Shown: positions 36,588-46,397, counted from the first letter of the stretch. The stretch is DNA of 64,000 bases from Shewanella sp. UCD-KL12 (GCF_001957125.1 NZ_MPHJ01000002.1:62001-126000), one strand, 5' to 3'. Program-made: numbers and translations. The notes: a model not told the origin generated them from the letters alone.

Positions 36588-38300
36588 ATGAGTGAAGAAA
36601 AATTATCAGTTAATGAATATCTGAAAACAGACAGTAACTTTCTAAGAGGAACAATTGAAGAGGGTTTAGATACCGCTGTTACTGGTTCATTTAGTGAAGG
36701 CGATCAGCAGTTAATTAAGTTTCACGGCTTTTATCAGCAAGATGATCGTGACTTGAGAAATGAGCGAAAAGAGCAGAAGTTAGAGCCACTTTATAGCTTT
36801 ATGTTACGTGCGCGTGTTGCTGGTGGTGTATGTACGCCTGAGCAGTGGTTAGGTGTTGACGAGATCTCATCAACCCTGACGAGCTCAAACAGTATTCGTT
36901 TAACCACACGTCAAACATTTCAGTATCACGGTATCTCTAAGCGTAACTTAAGGACGCTTATTCAGAGCCTAGATCAAAAGGCGCTAGATTCAATTGCCGC
37001 TTGTGGTGACGTTAACCGAAATGTGATGTGTAACCCTAACCCGGTTGAGTCTAAATTACATGAGCAGGCATATTACTGGGCTAAACAACTCTCAGATCAA
37101 TACTTGCCACGCACTAAAGCGTATGCCGAGATCTGGTTAGGTGATGACAAGGTCGTTACCAGCGAAGGTGATGAAGTTGAGCCTGTATACGGTAAAACTT
37201 ATCTACCACGTAAATTTAAGATGGCGGTAGCGGTTCCACCTGATAATGATGTGGATGTTTATACCAATGATCTAGGTTTTGTTGCAGTAGCTGAAGCGGG
37301 AGAACTTGTAGGCTTTAACTTAGTCGCTGGTGGCGGTATGGGCTCGACCCATGGTGAAGTAGAAACATTCCCTCGCCTTGCCGATGATTTTGGTTTTATC
37401 AAGGCTGAAGACACGCTTAAGTTTGCCGAAGCCGTACTTAAAGTACAGCGTGATTGGGGTAACCGTTCAAACCGTAAACTGTCACGTCTTAAGTACACCA
37501 TAGTTAAGCATGGTTATGAGGCATTTAAAGCGGAAGTTGAAAAGCGTGCCGGTGTTAAATTTGAGCCTAAGCGTGATGTAGTGATTGGCGATCGCGGCGA
37601 TCGTTATGGCTGGATTAAAGGGGTTGATAATCAGTGGCACCTAACACTGTTTATTGAAGGCGGTCGAATTAAAGACCTGCCTGGACAGCCGCTACAAACA
37701 GGATTAAGGGAGATTGCCAAGATACATAAAGGTGATTTCCGCATGACTTCTAACCAGAACTTCATTATTGCCAGTGTTGCTGAAGAAGATAAGCAAACCA
37801 TTGAAGATCTAGCCAGAAGCCACGGCTTAATGGGGAAAGTGATCACTGAAACTCGAGGTCGCTCTATCGCCTGTGTAGCTCTGCCTACTTGTGCATTGGC
37901 TATGGCCGAGGCTGAGCGATATTTCCCAGATTTCCTCACTAAGGTGGAGTCTTTGCAGGAGAAGCATGGCTTCTTAGATCAAGGCATAGTTATCCGTATG
38001 ACAGGTTGTCCTAACGGTTGCGCTAGACCTTTTGCGGCAGAGATTGGCTTAGTTGGTAAGGCGCCTGGTCGTTATAACCTCTATTTAGGCGCGAGCTTTG
38101 AAGGTACACGCTTGAATAAGCTCTACCGCGAGAATATTCAAGAAGCTGAGATTCTCTCTGAGCTAGATAGCTTGTTTGCTCGATATGTCAGTGAGCGAGA
38201 AGAGGGTGAAACCTTCGGTAATTTCACAGTGCGTATTGGCGCTGTGACTGCGGTCAACGATGCCGCTAAGGATTTCCATGAACAGAACACAAATGCCTGA
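36588..38300 (+). CDS. cysI: Sulfite reductase (NADPH) haemoprotein beta subunit
   Basis: 570 residues from ATG at 36588, which gives the family N-terminus ([13 protein letters not shown]) with GAGG upstream; in-frame ATGs at 36537 and 36570 are less likely. Two ferredoxin-like/sirohaem repeats are present: [16 protein letters not shown] segment [16 protein letters not shown] and [10 protein letters not shown]. The cysteines that hold the 4Fe-4S cluster and sirohaem lie in [13 protein letters not shown] and [11 protein letters not shown]. It reduces sulfite to sulfide. A Pro common after the second Cys is Ala here. The 3' end overlaps cysH. Confidence 0.96.
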   Translation: MSEEKLSVNEYLKTDSNFLRGTIEEGLDTAVTGSFSEGDQQLIKFHGFYQQDDRDLRNERKEQKLEPLYSFMLRARVAGGVCTPEQWLGVDEISSTLTSSNSIRLTTRQTFQYHGISKRNLRTLIQSLDQKALDSIAACGDVNRNVMCNPNPVESKLHEQAYYWAKQLSDQYLPRTKAYAEIWLGDDKVVTSEGDEVEPVYGKTYLPRKFKMAVAVPPDNDVDVYTNDLGFVAVAEAGELVGFNLVAGGGMGSTHGEVETFPRLADDFGFIKAEDTLKFAEAVLKVQRDWGNRSNRKLSRLKYTIVKHGYEAFKAEVEKRAGVKFEPKRDVVIGDRGDRYGWIKGVDNQWHLTLFIEGGRIKDLPGQPLQTGLREIAKIHKGDFRMTSNQNFIIASVAEEDKQTIEDLARSHGLMGKVITETRGRSIACVALPTCALAMAEAERYFPDFLTKVESLQEKHGFLDQGIVIRMTGCPNGCARPFAAEIGLVGKAPGRYNLYLGASFEGTRLNKLYRENIQEAEILSELDSLFARYVSEREEGETFGNFTVRIGAVTAVNDAAKDFHEQNTNA

Positions 38301-39045
38301 ATCAGTCGTTACTTCTGATGAGCTGCTGGCGCTATTGAGCGCCCCAGCTGTTGAGCAGAAGGGTGAGCTTGAGCGAATTAATAACTTTTTAGTCGACTTA
38401 ACGCCAACACAGCGAGTCGCTTGGGCGCTTGAGTACCTTCCGGGGACGCATGCGCTGTCATCAAGCTTTGGTATTCAGGGTGCAGTCATGCTGCACTTGG
38501 TTAGCTCTCAGAAAAAGGATATACCGGTAATTTTAACTGATACTGGTTATCTGTTTCCTGAAACTTATCGATTTGTTGATGAGTTGGTAGAGCGTTTATC
38601 GTTAAACCTGAAGACATTCGCATCGCCCATGACGCCAGCTTGGCAAGAAGCTCGCTTCGGCTTGTTATGGGAAAAAGGCTTAGACGGTTTAGATCAATAC
38701 AACCGGATGAACAAGGTAGAGCCCATGCAACGGGCGCTCGATGAGCTCGATATAGGGACTTGGTTTGCAGGTCTTCGTCGTAGCCAGTCGAGTACACGTG
38801 AGGCGTTACCAATACTTGCGATACATGGTAGCCGTTATAAAATTTTGCCTATCCTAGATTGGAATAATAAGGATGTGCATGAATACTTAACGGAGCACCA
38901 GTTACCTTATCACCCATTGTGGGAGAAAGGTTATGTATCTGTGGGTGATACTCACTCGAGTAAGCCATTGGAGCTAGGTATGAGCGAGGAGGATACACGC
39001 TTTAACGGCTTAAAGCGTGAGTGCGGTTTACACTTCGAAATCTAG
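38278..39045 (+). CDS. cysH: Phosphoadenylyl-sulfate (PAPS) reductase
   Basis: 255 residues from ATG at 38278, where AAGGA is well spaced; a second ATG lies five codons on. It overlaps cysI by 23 bases. [17 protein letters not shown] is the PP-loop-like nucleotide site. [16 protein letters not shown] and [17 protein letters not shown] bind PAPS. The C-terminal KRECGLH holds the single catalytic cysteine. There is no cysteine-pair signature of the iron-sulfur APS reductases, so thioredoxin-dependent PAPS reduction is expected. Confidence 0.95.
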   Translation: MNRTQMPESVVTSDELLALLSAPAVEQKGELERINNFLVDLTPTQRVAWALEYLPGTHALSSSFGIQGAVMLHLVSSQKKDIPVILTDTGYLFPETYRFVDELVERLSLNLKTFASPMTPAWQEARFGLLWEKGLDGLDQYNRMNKVEPMQRALDELDIGTWFAGLRRSQSSTREALPILAIHGSRYKILPILDWNNKDVHEYLTEHQLPYHPLWEKGYVSVGDTHSSKPLELGMSEEDTRFNGLKRECGLHFEI

Positions 39046-39735
39046 CTTACTGAATAAATGGCTAAAACTAGGCTAAATCGTGAGCTGGTTTGCATCTATC
39101 TCTTAAATTTCCCCTATTTTAGGCTGTCATAGTGTAATCGTGGGGGATTGCTGTTGTGGATAACAAGGTCTCGATCGTCGAGGCCTATCCTACTAATTTT
39201 TAGTTGGATTTACTTGTGGCATTAAACTTTGGTTGTAAATTTGACTTTTTTTGTACATTTTTACTCACAAACTTATGCACATTATTTTTATATGGTCTAT
39301 AGTCTGAGGTTCCCGTAGATGGTTTTAGTATATCGTTCTGTTTAAGGGGAGCTTGTAAGCGTCTATGGATGATTTGCAGCTCAACGTTATGACTTTTAGC
39401 CCTTCCTTGAGATTATTATCACCCTTGTGATAAAACTCACTAAAAGTCGGCAGGCGATGTATAGAACCTTGCTCCCCCTTAAGTGAGGTGAGCTGCAGGT
39501 TTTGGTTGGCTTGTTAGCGCCTGCTTAATCAAAAGCCGTTACACCTGAATAGCCCGTTGCGGCTATTCAGGTGAAGCCCAGAAGAATCTTTACCTCTCTC
39601 TTTATTACTTTCTCTAGTATGACTCTGTTACTCTTAATGCTCATTCAGTGAATTTTAGCAACGGCTGCATGCCTTACTATCTGTTACTATTAGTCTCTTT
39701 CTAGGGAATTAACGAAATAAAATGGAGTTTTACTC
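39046..39735. other. 690-base gene-free stretch after cysH
   Basis: No protein frame is supported. It holds the candidate structured RNA (39342-39500) with a possible -10 TATAGT near 39297-39302, and a 13-bp perfect hairpin CACCTGAATAGCC / GGCTATTCAGGTG at 39542-39573 that lacks a T run. The last 150 bases should contain the promoter of the gene at 39736; no clear boxes were found. Confidence 0.5.
39342..39500 (+). ncRNA. Candidate structured RNA with nested stems and a pseudoknot
   Basis: Complementary blocks nest as follows. TTAAGGGGAGC (39342-39352) pairs with GCTCCCCCTTAA (39471-39482, one bulged C). TCTAT (39362-39366) pairs with ATAGA (39461-39465). GACTTTTAG (39391-39399) pairs with CTAAAAGTC (39440-39448). 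TGAG plus TTATCAC (39408-39422) pairs with GTGATAA plus CTCA (39427-39439). In addition TGCAGCTCA (39375-39383) pairs perfectly with TGAGCTGCA (39489-39497), outside the main stem, making a pseudoknot. I match it to no known RNA family. Strand is not certain; plus is assumed from the possible -10 box upstream. Confidence 0.5.
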
Positions 39736-41478
39736 ATGAAGAAAATATTAATCGCTGCAGCAGTTGTTGCCGCTGGAGCTGGCGGGTATTGGGCGAGTCA
39801 GCAGCCAAGTTCCGATACTGGGCAGTCGAATGAAGTGCTTGCCTCTGTGCCTGCTGATACACCGATATTTTCAGGTCAGCTAAAGCCGTTCCCTATTAAG
39901 TCTTACATCAACTCACTCTCCCAGAGCTATAAAAGCTATCCAGATGAGCTTTTTGGTGAGTTTGAACAATCCAATGATGCGAGAGCAAAGTTCTTTGCGA
40001 GTTTAAGCCAGATCTATATAGACAGCTTAGACAGTGGCCAGAAGTTCGTTACAACCTATGGATTAGCAGATGATATTCGCAGCTATTTTTATACATTAGG
40101 CTTGTTACCTGTAATTAAAGTTGAGGTGGCTAAGCCTGAGGCCATTTGGGGGCTACTCGATAAAGCAGAAACTGACAGTGGCTTTAGTCATCAACTTAAG
40201 CGCATACAGGGAATAGAGTACCGAGCTTATACGTTAACTGATGCAGGAGAAGCTGACACCATCGAGTTACTGTTTTCACAACAAGATGGCTTGCTGACAG
40301 TCACTTTTGATGCTCCGCAACTGGTTGAGGGCACGCTCGAAACCGCTTTAGGATTAAAGCCTGCGAGCCCATCATTGGCCGATACCCATGTATTGAATGA
40401 TATTATTAAAATCCATGGCTTTAGTGATGAAGCCGTTGGCTTTTTGAATCATCAGGTACTGGTAGAAGCTATGACGACAACTGATGGTAATCAGTTGGCA
40501 AGACAGGTGACAGCGCTTGCAGCTCAAGAGGGCGAAGACCCGTTACTGGAGTTTAGGACTGAACAGTGCCATAACGAGTTCTCTGCCGTTGCTGCAAATT
40601 GGCCCCGTACGGTTTTTGGCTTGAATAAAGTTTCAATCGGCGATGAGCAAAGTAGCTTAGCGCTTTCTACTGTGATTGAAAGTAAGAACCAGGTTTTGCT
40701 CAATGCGCTTATGAAGATGAGAGGCTTTATTCCTGATTATGTTAAAAATAGTCAGGATAACGTTTTCTCCATGGCGTTAGGTATTGAGTTAAATCAACTT
40801 GTTCCTTCACTTACCGCCGTTTGGGATGAGATGTTGCAACCACAATATCAATGTGAAGTATTGCAAGAGTTCCAACGTGAAATGTCGACTCAAAGTCCGG
40901 CAATGTTAGGGATGTTTACCGGTATGGCGAATGGGGTCAGAGGTGTAGGTGCCGCGCTCATTGATTATAAATTTGCCGAGTCAGCAGATCCTCAAGGAGA
41001 ACCCGCTCTTGAGAGTGTTGATGCGCTAATCAGCCTATCTGCAGACAACCCAAGCATGTTATTTAATATGGTCAAACCTTTTGCGCCTGAGCTTGCCAAT
41101 ATACAGCTCTCGCAAGATGGCTCTGTAACCGACCTCTCCTTTATGTTACCCCTACCTCCAGAGTACGGTATATCACCGAAGCTAGCGGTAAAGGGTCAAC
41201 ATCTAGTGCTATTTACCGGAGATAAAGCTGAGGCCGCTGCTAATGCTTTGGCCGATGAGCAGTTAGTCAATAACGGCTTGTATAGCGTGTATCTCGATTA
41301 CAGCAAAGTGTTTGCTCCTATCTTAAGCCTTGCAGAGATGACTGGAGAGCCGCTTCCAGAAGAGTTTTCCATGATGAAAGATTATAATATGCAGGTTCAA
41401 ATGGGCTTAGATATCAATGATAAAGGTATCGTTTTTGACTCGTATATGAATAATCAAGCTACACCAAATGGTGAATAA
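39736..41478 (+). CDS. Large exported or anchored protein of unknown function
   Basis: 580 residues with an N-terminal hydrophobic segment (ILIAAAVVAAGAGGYWASQ) that acts as signal or anchor. TGGAG precedes the ATG. The mature part has no recognised domain. It is acidic, with two cysteines that could pair (EFRTEQCHNEFS and QYQCEVLQEF) and repeated references to VPADTP/LxLSxD-type segments. It looks like a periplasmic DUF3352-type protein but I am not sure of that family. Followed by a strong terminator, so monocistronic. Confidence 0.75.
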   Translation: MKKILIAAAVVAAGAGGYWASQQPSSDTGQSNEVLASVPADTPIFSGQLKPFPIKSYINSLSQSYKSYPDELFGEFEQSNDARAKFFASLSQIYIDSLDSGQKFVTTYGLADDIRSYFYTLGLLPVIKVEVAKPEAIWGLLDKAETDSGFSHQLKRIQGIEYRAYTLTDAGEADTIELLFSQQDGLLTVTFDAPQLVEGTLETALGLKPASPSLADTHVLNDIIKIHGFSDEAVGFLNHQVLVEAMTTTDGNQLARQVTALAAQEGEDPLLEFRTEQCHNEFSAVAANWPRTVFGLNKVSIGDEQSSLALSTVIESKNQVLLNALMKMRGFIPDYVKNSQDNVFSMALGIELNQLVPSLTAVWDEMLQPQYQCEVLQEFQREMSTQSPAMLGMFTGMANGVRGVGAALIDYKFAESADPQGEPALESVDALISLSADNPSMLFNMVKPFAPELANIQLSQDGSVTDLSFMLPLPPEYGISPKLAVKGQHLVLFTGDKAEAAANALADEQLVNNGLYSVYLDYSKVFAPILSLAEMTGEPLPEEFSMMKDYNMQVQMGLDINDKGIVFDSYMNNQATPNGE

Positions 41479-41496
41479 GTTGAGTTAATGCCTATA

Positions 41497-41521
41497 AGAG
41501 CCAGCATTGCTGGCTCTTTTT
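41497..41521 (+). terminator. Rho-independent terminator
   Basis: AGAGCCAGC-ATT-GCTGGCTCT followed by TTTT, 18 bases after the stop of the gene at 39736-41478. Confidence 0.9.
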
Positions 41522-41564
41522 ATGTATGTTGAATATAAATTCGAGTTAAGCGTGGAGGTTGTTG

Positions 41565-41978
41565 GTGGTTATTGCTGGATTTTTTTTAAAGGCGAATGAA
41601 GTCAGAGTTGTGAGTTTAGATGGAAGTCGGGAAAGTCATCAGCTTGTGGTATCTAAATTGAACAAGCTGACGATAAATAAAAATCCTACCCAAGAAGAGG
41701 TGTGTGTATTCATTGAGCAGATTCAACAATATTGCACTTCACATAATATTGAAAAGCTAGTGCTTAACCGTCGAGCGAGTAAAGGTCAGGGGGCTGGTGG
41801 AGCTGGAACCTTTTTGATGGAGGGGGTTATCTTAGCTTGCGCGAAAGTGAGTGTGGAGCTGATTCATCCTGCAACGCTCAGAGCCACAGATAAGCGTTAT
41901 AGTGATTTTAAAGCTTTAAAACCTAAAACAGTCGATCTTGGTAAAGCATATGATCTTGCGTTTGAACTATTGAGTTAG
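41565..41978 (+). CDS. DUF3010 family protein
   Basis: 137 residues. I choose GTG at 41565 because GGAGG ends six bases before it; two in-frame TTG codons just upstream are too close to that site. The sequence shows the DUF3010 pattern: hydrophobic beta strand at the start, LVLNRRASKGQGAGGAGTFLMEG in the middle and TLRATDKRYSDFKALKP near the end. The fold of this family suggests a RNase H-like ATPase or nuclease core, but no activity is established. Alone between two terminators or gaps. Confidence 0.8.
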   Translation: MVIAGFFLKANEVRVVSLDGSRESHQLVVSKLNKLTINKNPTQEEVCVFIEQIQQYCTSHNIEKLVLNRRASKGQGAGGAGTFLMEGVILACAKVSVELIHPATLRATDKRYSDFKALKPKTVDLGKAYDLAFELLS

Positions 41979-42104
41979 ATGCTTAAAATGATGGACATAT
42001 TTCCAATATTCTTGAAGGCGTAGTAGTAGGTTGACCTTGGATGCTTGAAACCAATTTTGCCTATTTCTGTTTCCTCAATCCCTTAAGTAAGGTATAAGGG
42101 CGCT

Positions 42105-42959
42105 ATGAAAATCCCAAAACGAATCCAGCCTCTCGTTGATGAAGGCTTAGTAGATGAAGTCATTCGTCCCTTGATGAGTGGCAAAGAGGCCGAAGTATAT
42201 GTTGTCCGTTGTGGCAGTGATATTCGTTGCGCCAAAATTTATAAAGAAGCTGAAAAACGTAGTTTTAAGCAAGCTGTACAGTACCGAGAAGGCAGAAAGA
42301 GTCGTAATAGTCGACGCGCCAGAGCGATGGAGAAAGGCTCTAAATTTGGTCGCAACGAACAGGAACAAGCTTGGCAAAATGCTGAAGTCGATGCCCTGTT
42401 TCGTCTCGCCTATGCTGGTGTGCGTGTACCTCAACCCTATGGCTGCTTTGATGGTGTACTCTTGATGGAGCTCATCACTGATGATCATGGGTTCGTTGCC
42501 CCAAGATTAAATGATGTGACTTTGACTGAAGAGCAAGCTTTAGTAGACCATCAGTCAGTGATTAAAGATGTGCAGCGAATGCTTTGTGCAGGGCTCGTGC
42601 ATGGTGACCTATCCGAGTTTAATGTGCTGTTAGACAGCAAGGGGCCGGTAATTATTGATTTGCCACAAGCGGTAGATGCAGCAGCAAATAATAACGCCAA
42701 GCGTATGCTAGAGCGTGATGTTAATAATATGACCAGTTACTATGGTCAATATGCGCCTGAATTACTTAACAGTAAATATGCAAAAGAGATGTGGGCGCTA
42801 TTTGAGTCAGGTAAGTTAAGCCCTGACTCTGAGCTAACAGGGCAATTCAAAGAGAGCCAAAAGGCTGCCGATGTTGACTCTGTCCTCGCTGAAATTGAAG
42901 CGGCTTTTGATGAAGAGCAGGAAAGAAAAGAACGCATACGCGAAGCTGCGGAAGGTTAA
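42105..42959 (+). CDS. Bacterial RIO-type serine protein kinase
   Basis: 284 residues. RIO fold: glycine-poor loop region with PLMSGKEAEVYVV, ATP-anchoring Lys in CAKIYKE, flexible basic loop (REGRKSRNSRRARAMEKG), catalytic HGDLSEFNVLL and metal-binding IIDLPQAVD. This is the RIO1-like group common in gammaproteobacteria. The acidic tail EEQERKERIREAAEG is cytosolic. Its targets in bacteria are poorly known. All key residues are intact, so it should be active. Confidence 0.92.
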   Translation: MKIPKRIQPLVDEGLVDEVIRPLMSGKEAEVYVVRCGSDIRCAKIYKEAEKRSFKQAVQYREGRKSRNSRRARAMEKGSKFGRNEQEQAWQNAEVDALFRLAYAGVRVPQPYGCFDGVLLMELITDDHGFVAPRLNDVTLTEEQALVDHQSVIKDVQRMLCAGLVHGDLSEFNVLLDSKGPVIIDLPQAVDAAANNNAKRMLERDVNNMTSYYGQYAPELLNSKYAKEMWALFESGKLSPDSELTGQFKESQKAADVDSVLAEIEAAFDEEQERKERIREAAEG

Positions 42960-42964
42960 AAAGA

Positions 42965-42992
42965 AGGTTCTAGTTCCTGGGAGCTAGAACCT
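42965..42992. terminator. Hairpin between convergent genes, possible terminator
   Basis: AGGTTCTAG and CTAGAACCT with a ten-base loop, between the RIO kinase (plus) and the peroxiredoxin (minus). The T run is weak on both sides. Confidence 0.45.
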
Positions 42993-43025
42993 ACAATTTA
43001 GCATTTAATGCCTTGCAACTAGCAC

Positions 43026-43556
43026 CTATAGCTTAGTGACTTTTTCAATCCCTAGCAGCTTCAAGTTTTCGGCGATATCTTCTGCGGCAGTTTCTGCATT
43101 GATGTCCTCATCTATCTTTATAATTGTGCCATCTTTGCCAATATAGAAAGTCACTCTGCTGGCGACACGGACGAAGTTAAGTACATCGTAAGCTTTGGCC
43201 GTTTCTTTACTTGGGTCACTCAGCATGGGAAAGTCGGCTTTCTGCTTTTTAGCAAAGTCTTGATTATCTTCCAGATCATCGACACTCGCCATCATATATA
43301 CAGCTTGGTATTCCCGGATTAAATGCCCTTTTTGAACGAGTGAGCGACATTCAAGTGTGCAACCATGGGTGTTTGCCATAGGATACCAAGCGAGGACTAA
43401 GGTCTGCTTTCCTAAGTAATCACTGAGCTGGTAGAAGTTACCGTCAGTAGATTGAAGCCTAAAGTCTGGTGCTTTATCTCCAACTTTCAGATCAGTTGCT
43501 AAGCAGGAAGAGCTAACAAGTAAAGCAAGTGCAAGGGTTATGAGTTGTTTTAGCAT
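43026..43556 (-). CDS. Exported peroxiredoxin, AhpC/TSA (Bcp-like) family
   Basis: 176 residues with a signal peptide (ALALLVSSSCLATD). The thioredoxin-fold peroxiredoxin core begins VGDKAPDFRLQSTDG. The peroxidatic cysteine lies in THGCTLECRSL; the usual Bcp form is PGCTxxxCxxR, so two cysteines are present here too. YPMANT replaces the common YPKxxT. It reduces peroxides in the periplasm; most Bcp proteins are cytosolic, so the leader is notable. Single gene. Confidence 0.85.
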   Translation of the reverse strand: MLKQLITLALALLVSSSCLATDLKVGDKAPDFRLQSTDGNFYQLSDYLGKQTLVLAWYPMANTHGCTLECRSLVQKGHLIREYQAVYMMASVDDLEDNQDFAKKQKADFPMLSDPSKETAKAYDVLNFVRVASRVTFYIGKDGTIIKIDEDINAETAAEDIAENLKLLGIEKVTKL

Positions 43557-43591
43557 TTTGAATACCTAGTAATGTAAATTGTTAGGGCCAG

Positions 43592-43984
43592 TTAAGTCAT
43601 CGATTTGCCATAGTTAAATGACGCTGTAAGTTTGACTCTCTCACTTCCTGCAACGAGCACTGACAGCTGCTCACCAGCGGTTAAATTCAGGACTTGTTGC
43701 ATCGGCTGAGCTATCTCTGAGTTTGTGTGGGAAATTGAAACGTTATAGGTGAATTTTACGACCTCAGAGGAGATGAGTTCTGCAATAAAGCATACAGAAA
43801 CACGATCGTTATTTAGTAAACACTCAAATCCTGCTCTACCACAGCGGGTATCATCAATCATAGTCGCATTATCAAGTTCAATGCAGGTTCGAACTGTTAA
43901 TTCAGGTTTAGTTGCGAGTTCAACTCTGGCGGCTTTCTCTCTGTATTGAGCATTTAGGTAAAATCCACCTATGGGGCTACTCAT
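43592..43984 (-). CDS. Small protein of unknown function
   Basis: 130 residues from ATG at 43984, with AAGGAAG upstream. The frame has three cysteines (RTCIEL, DTRCGR, FECLLN) and a beta-rich pattern, ending KLTASFNYGKSMT. No signal peptide. I considered a PilZ-like fold because of the alternating pattern, but the RxxxR and DxSxxG motifs are absent. Function not assigned. Confidence 0.55.
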   Translation of the reverse strand: MSSPIGGFYLNAQYREKAARVELATKPELTVRTCIELDNATMIDDTRCGRAGFECLLNNDRVSVCFIAELISSEVVKFTYNVSISHTNSEIAQPMQQVLNLTAGEQLSVLVAGSERVKLTASFNYGKSMT

Positions 43985-44081
43985 CAATTTCTTCCTTGAG
44001 AACAGACTGCTTCCCTTGAGAAAACTTCTTTCTTGGAGGGATAGTTATGTTCAATAGTCATAAATAAACGTAGTTATTACC

Positions 44082-44432
44082 TTACTGGGTATTTTTTCTA
44101 TTTTCTACTTCGATGAGTAAGTTAGCATAATTGACCCAGTCTATGATGAGTGCCCTGATTAGCATTTGGGTGCCAGCATCTGTTTGTGGAAGCTCAGATT
44201 TGGACTTGAGTGCTTCAACGACGCTTCTTACTTCAATTGCCGCTAAGATGACTTTAAAGTTATCTTTTGGGCTAGGTGTATTATCTTGTTGTGGATTGAG
44301 CGGGTTACTCATCTGATTTTGCACGTTTAGTGCAAGTTTTGGGTTTATTGACCGTAATATAGCCACAGTCATTCTTAGCGCCCCACGATTGAAGGTATCT
44401 GCTGTTATGGTTATTTTCTCTTTAGCTACCAT
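44082..44432 (-). CDS. Small protein of unknown function
   Basis: 116 residues from ATG at 44432; AAAGGAAAG upstream favours it over an ATG ten codons earlier. The sequence is helical, with RMTVAILRSINPKLALNVQN and a Pro/Asn-rich linker (PLNPQQDNTPSPK) in the middle, then two amphipathic helices. No domain recognised. Adjacent to the gene at 43592-43984 on the same strand, with about 100 bases between. The mobile element at 44581 lies upstream of it. Confidence 0.55.
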   Translation of the reverse strand: MVAKEKITITADTFNRGALRMTVAILRSINPKLALNVQNQMSNPLNPQQDNTPSPKDNFKVILAAIEVRSVVEALKSKSELPQTDAGTQMLIRALIIDWVNYANLLIEVENRKNTQ

Positions 44433-44580
44433 GCACTTTCCTTTCATACTTACGGTAAGCAAATACCAATAAGCCGAGTTTATACTTTCCCCTAACTTGA
44501 CCTATTACCTTGATGCCACATTGGGGGATTTTTCAAAAGTGACCTTAGCTTTAGAGTTTAACACCTCTACTTGTGATGCA

Positions 44581-44894
44581 ATACCAATCAGTATAAAGAG
44601 GTGACCGCTCAGCGAGAGTATAGCGCTTTAGAGGCAAGGTCATTAATTGCTCCTGCATTAATGACATTCAGAACATCCATGTTCTTTGCAACGAGTGAAG
44701 CGCATAGTTATTCTACGCTCTAGCTCGTTAACGCAGCATATGAAGCGCTAAAGCTCGCCTTTCAGGAGTATTTTTGGCTGCCTACTTCTTCGTTGAATAA
44801 CTTCACAAGGGAATAACCATTCCATCAGCTATTCGCCTTAAATTAGTTGCCAAAAAACACTCTGAGTAGCTCACTTTCTTATACTGATTGGTAT
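44581..44894. mobile_element. MITE-like element, copy 1 (314 bp)
   Basis: The ends are ATACCAATCAGTATAA (44581-44596) and its exact inverse TTATACTGATTGGTAT (44879-44894). The inside has no gene. A second copy in the opposite orientation is at 57012-57278 with closely similar interior. This copy has an extra stretch of about 47 bases near 44640-44690 (TCATTAATTGC...TTCTTTG) that copy 2 lacks. Its right end lies inside the coding sequence at 44871-46397 and provides the last eight or so codons and the stop. No clear target duplication could be read. A fragment ATACCAAT at 44464 may be an older end. Confidence 0.8.
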
Positions 44895-46397
44895 TACTAG
44901 CTCCCTTGCGTTCACCTTTTTATTCCTAGCTGTTTCAGCGTACAAGTTGGGTTGTCTAAACTCAGTGGTTATTAAGCTTATTAACCCCTGTAATTCCAGC
45001 TCTTCATTGATAGGCAGTGGTATATCGGGAGTAATTCCTACGCTAGAAAGCAGCTGCCCCTGCATGTCATAGGTGAGGCTTGCGGTTAATTGCACGCTAA
45101 TACCACTATTGGGCAAAGTAAAACCATAATGCCTGCCGATGTCTCCAGTTGTTTTCTCGCCAATTAAAGTGACTCTAGATAGGGATTTTGCATAGTAAGC
45201 AAGCCATTCACACTCTCTGCGGCACTGTGGGCCAATGATGACTCCGAGCAGGTTGTTATTCTCTGTCTCTGCTTGTTTCGATCCCTGAGCGATAGGTGTT
45301 CTTCTTCCATACCAGAGGCCAAACGGTTTTTCTTTGGCGTCCGGAATCGACTGACTTGTTTGTGCAAACTCGACTTGTTCGAAAAAGTTAAACTCGCTAT
45401 AGGGGATAAAGCCAAGAGGCCGTAAAAAGTCTGACTTAAAATGAGGCGAACGCCGGTATTGCCCTAGAGCGATTAAATGACTAGCTGCATGGTTATTTGG
45501 TTCTGGATCTGCGTAGTTACGTGCAATAAATTGGAATAGCTGATCACTGCGCTCTGCTGCGTGGCTGATATCTATGATGGTTACAGCTTGCTTGATGCCA
45601 GTCTCTAACTCAGCTTTAAGTGCTTTATTATTGTCATAGTGAGATAAATTGGTTATTTCAATATATTGAGATGATTGACCAGTATTTACTGCATGTTTAC
45701 TTATCTCTTTATCAAAAACAGAGGTTTGATAAGCTGCGCGGCTTTCAATTAAAGGTAATGGTAACTGCACACTCGAGTCCATATTATCACTGAGAGAAAG
45801 GATCACCTCATTTTGGTTAGCCATACCCATGCTGCGTCTTAGTAAGGCGATTTGAGAAAGCCAGTGAACCCGCTCGCTTATGCTGTGTTTCAGTGGTGCA
45901 GAGATAAATGATTGACTAAGCAGCTCCCATCGAGTTAAAGGAATCCCATCAATATGTGTGATAAAAGGGTGTTCTGGGTCAATTGGAACTCCTTCTTTAT
46001 CTAAGGCAAGCCAAGTATCGGACAGAGGTCTTAGCGTGAAAGGCAGCACAGGGAGAGGTTTCGTCGGCGAGGTTATCGAAAGTCCTGGGTCATCAAGTGT
46101 GACTAGAAGCTGAATTATTTCAGCGTAAAAATCCTGTGTATCTATGGGGCCATCTACACGGTAGAGAAATGGCTCGAGCTTATTTTCGATAATGTTAACT
46201 CTATGCTCGTCTAGTGCTGCAAAGGCTGAATGTAACTTAACCTCTTTGAGCAGAACATAAAGGTCTTGGTTCATCTCTCTGGCGGACAATTGGGTTTTAT
46301 ATTCGTGCGAAAACAGGGTCAAGCGTGCTAATTGTAGAATACATATTAGCAGGCAAACCCCGAATAAATTAACGATCTGCGGAAACCCAAATCTCAT
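44871..46397 (-). CDS. S41 (tail-specific protease-like) domain protein, probably inactive
   Basis: 508 residues. N-terminal membrane anchor (IVNLFGVCLLICILQLARL). The C-terminal third has the S41 pattern: TLIGEKTTGDIGRHYGFTLP, ISVQLTASLTYDMQGQ, SVGITPDIPLP. At the expected nucleophile segment (SASE in active members) it reads GPQCRRECEW, and the Lys of the Ser-Lys dyad is also not seen (GDIG). A catalytic role is therefore doubtful. The final residues (VIPISIRK) and stop come from the MITE-like element that ends at 44894, so the native C-terminus has been replaced. Confidence 0.7.
   Translation of the reverse strand: MRFGFPQIVNLFGVCLLICILQLARLTLFSHEYKTQLSAREMNQDLYVLLKEVKLHSAFAALDEHRVNIIENKLEPFLYRVDGPIDTQDFYAEIIQLLVTLDDPGLSITSPTKPLPVLPFTLRPLSDTWLALDKEGVPIDPEHPFITHIDGIPLTRWELLSQSFISAPLKHSISERVHWLSQIALLRRSMGMANQNEVILSLSDNMDSSVQLPLPLIESRAAYQTSVFDKEISKHAVNTGQSSQYIEITNLSHYDNNKALKAELETGIKQAVTIIDISHAAERSDQLFQFIARNYADPEPNNHAASHLIALGQYRRSPHFKSDFLRPLGFIPYSEFNFFEQVEFAQTSQSIPDAKEKPFGLWYGRRTPIAQGSKQAETENNNLLGVIIGPQCRRECEWLAYYAKSLSRVTLIGEKTTGDIGRHYGFTLPNSGISVQLTASLTYDMQGQLLSSVGITPDIPLPINEELELQGLISLITTEFRQPNLYAETARNKKVNARELVIPISIRK

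Noticed and set aside
39542..39573. Perfect 13-bp hairpin taken as a rho-independent terminator
   Set aside because: No T run follows on either strand; kept only as a hairpin that may belong to the candidate RNA.
42147..42488. A 113-codon minus-strand frame
   Set aside because: Lies antisense within the RIO kinase gene, which has all catalytic motifs.
43592..43984. PilZ (c-di-GMP-binding) assignment for this small protein
   Set aside because: The RxxxR and (D/N)xSxxG motifs are not present.
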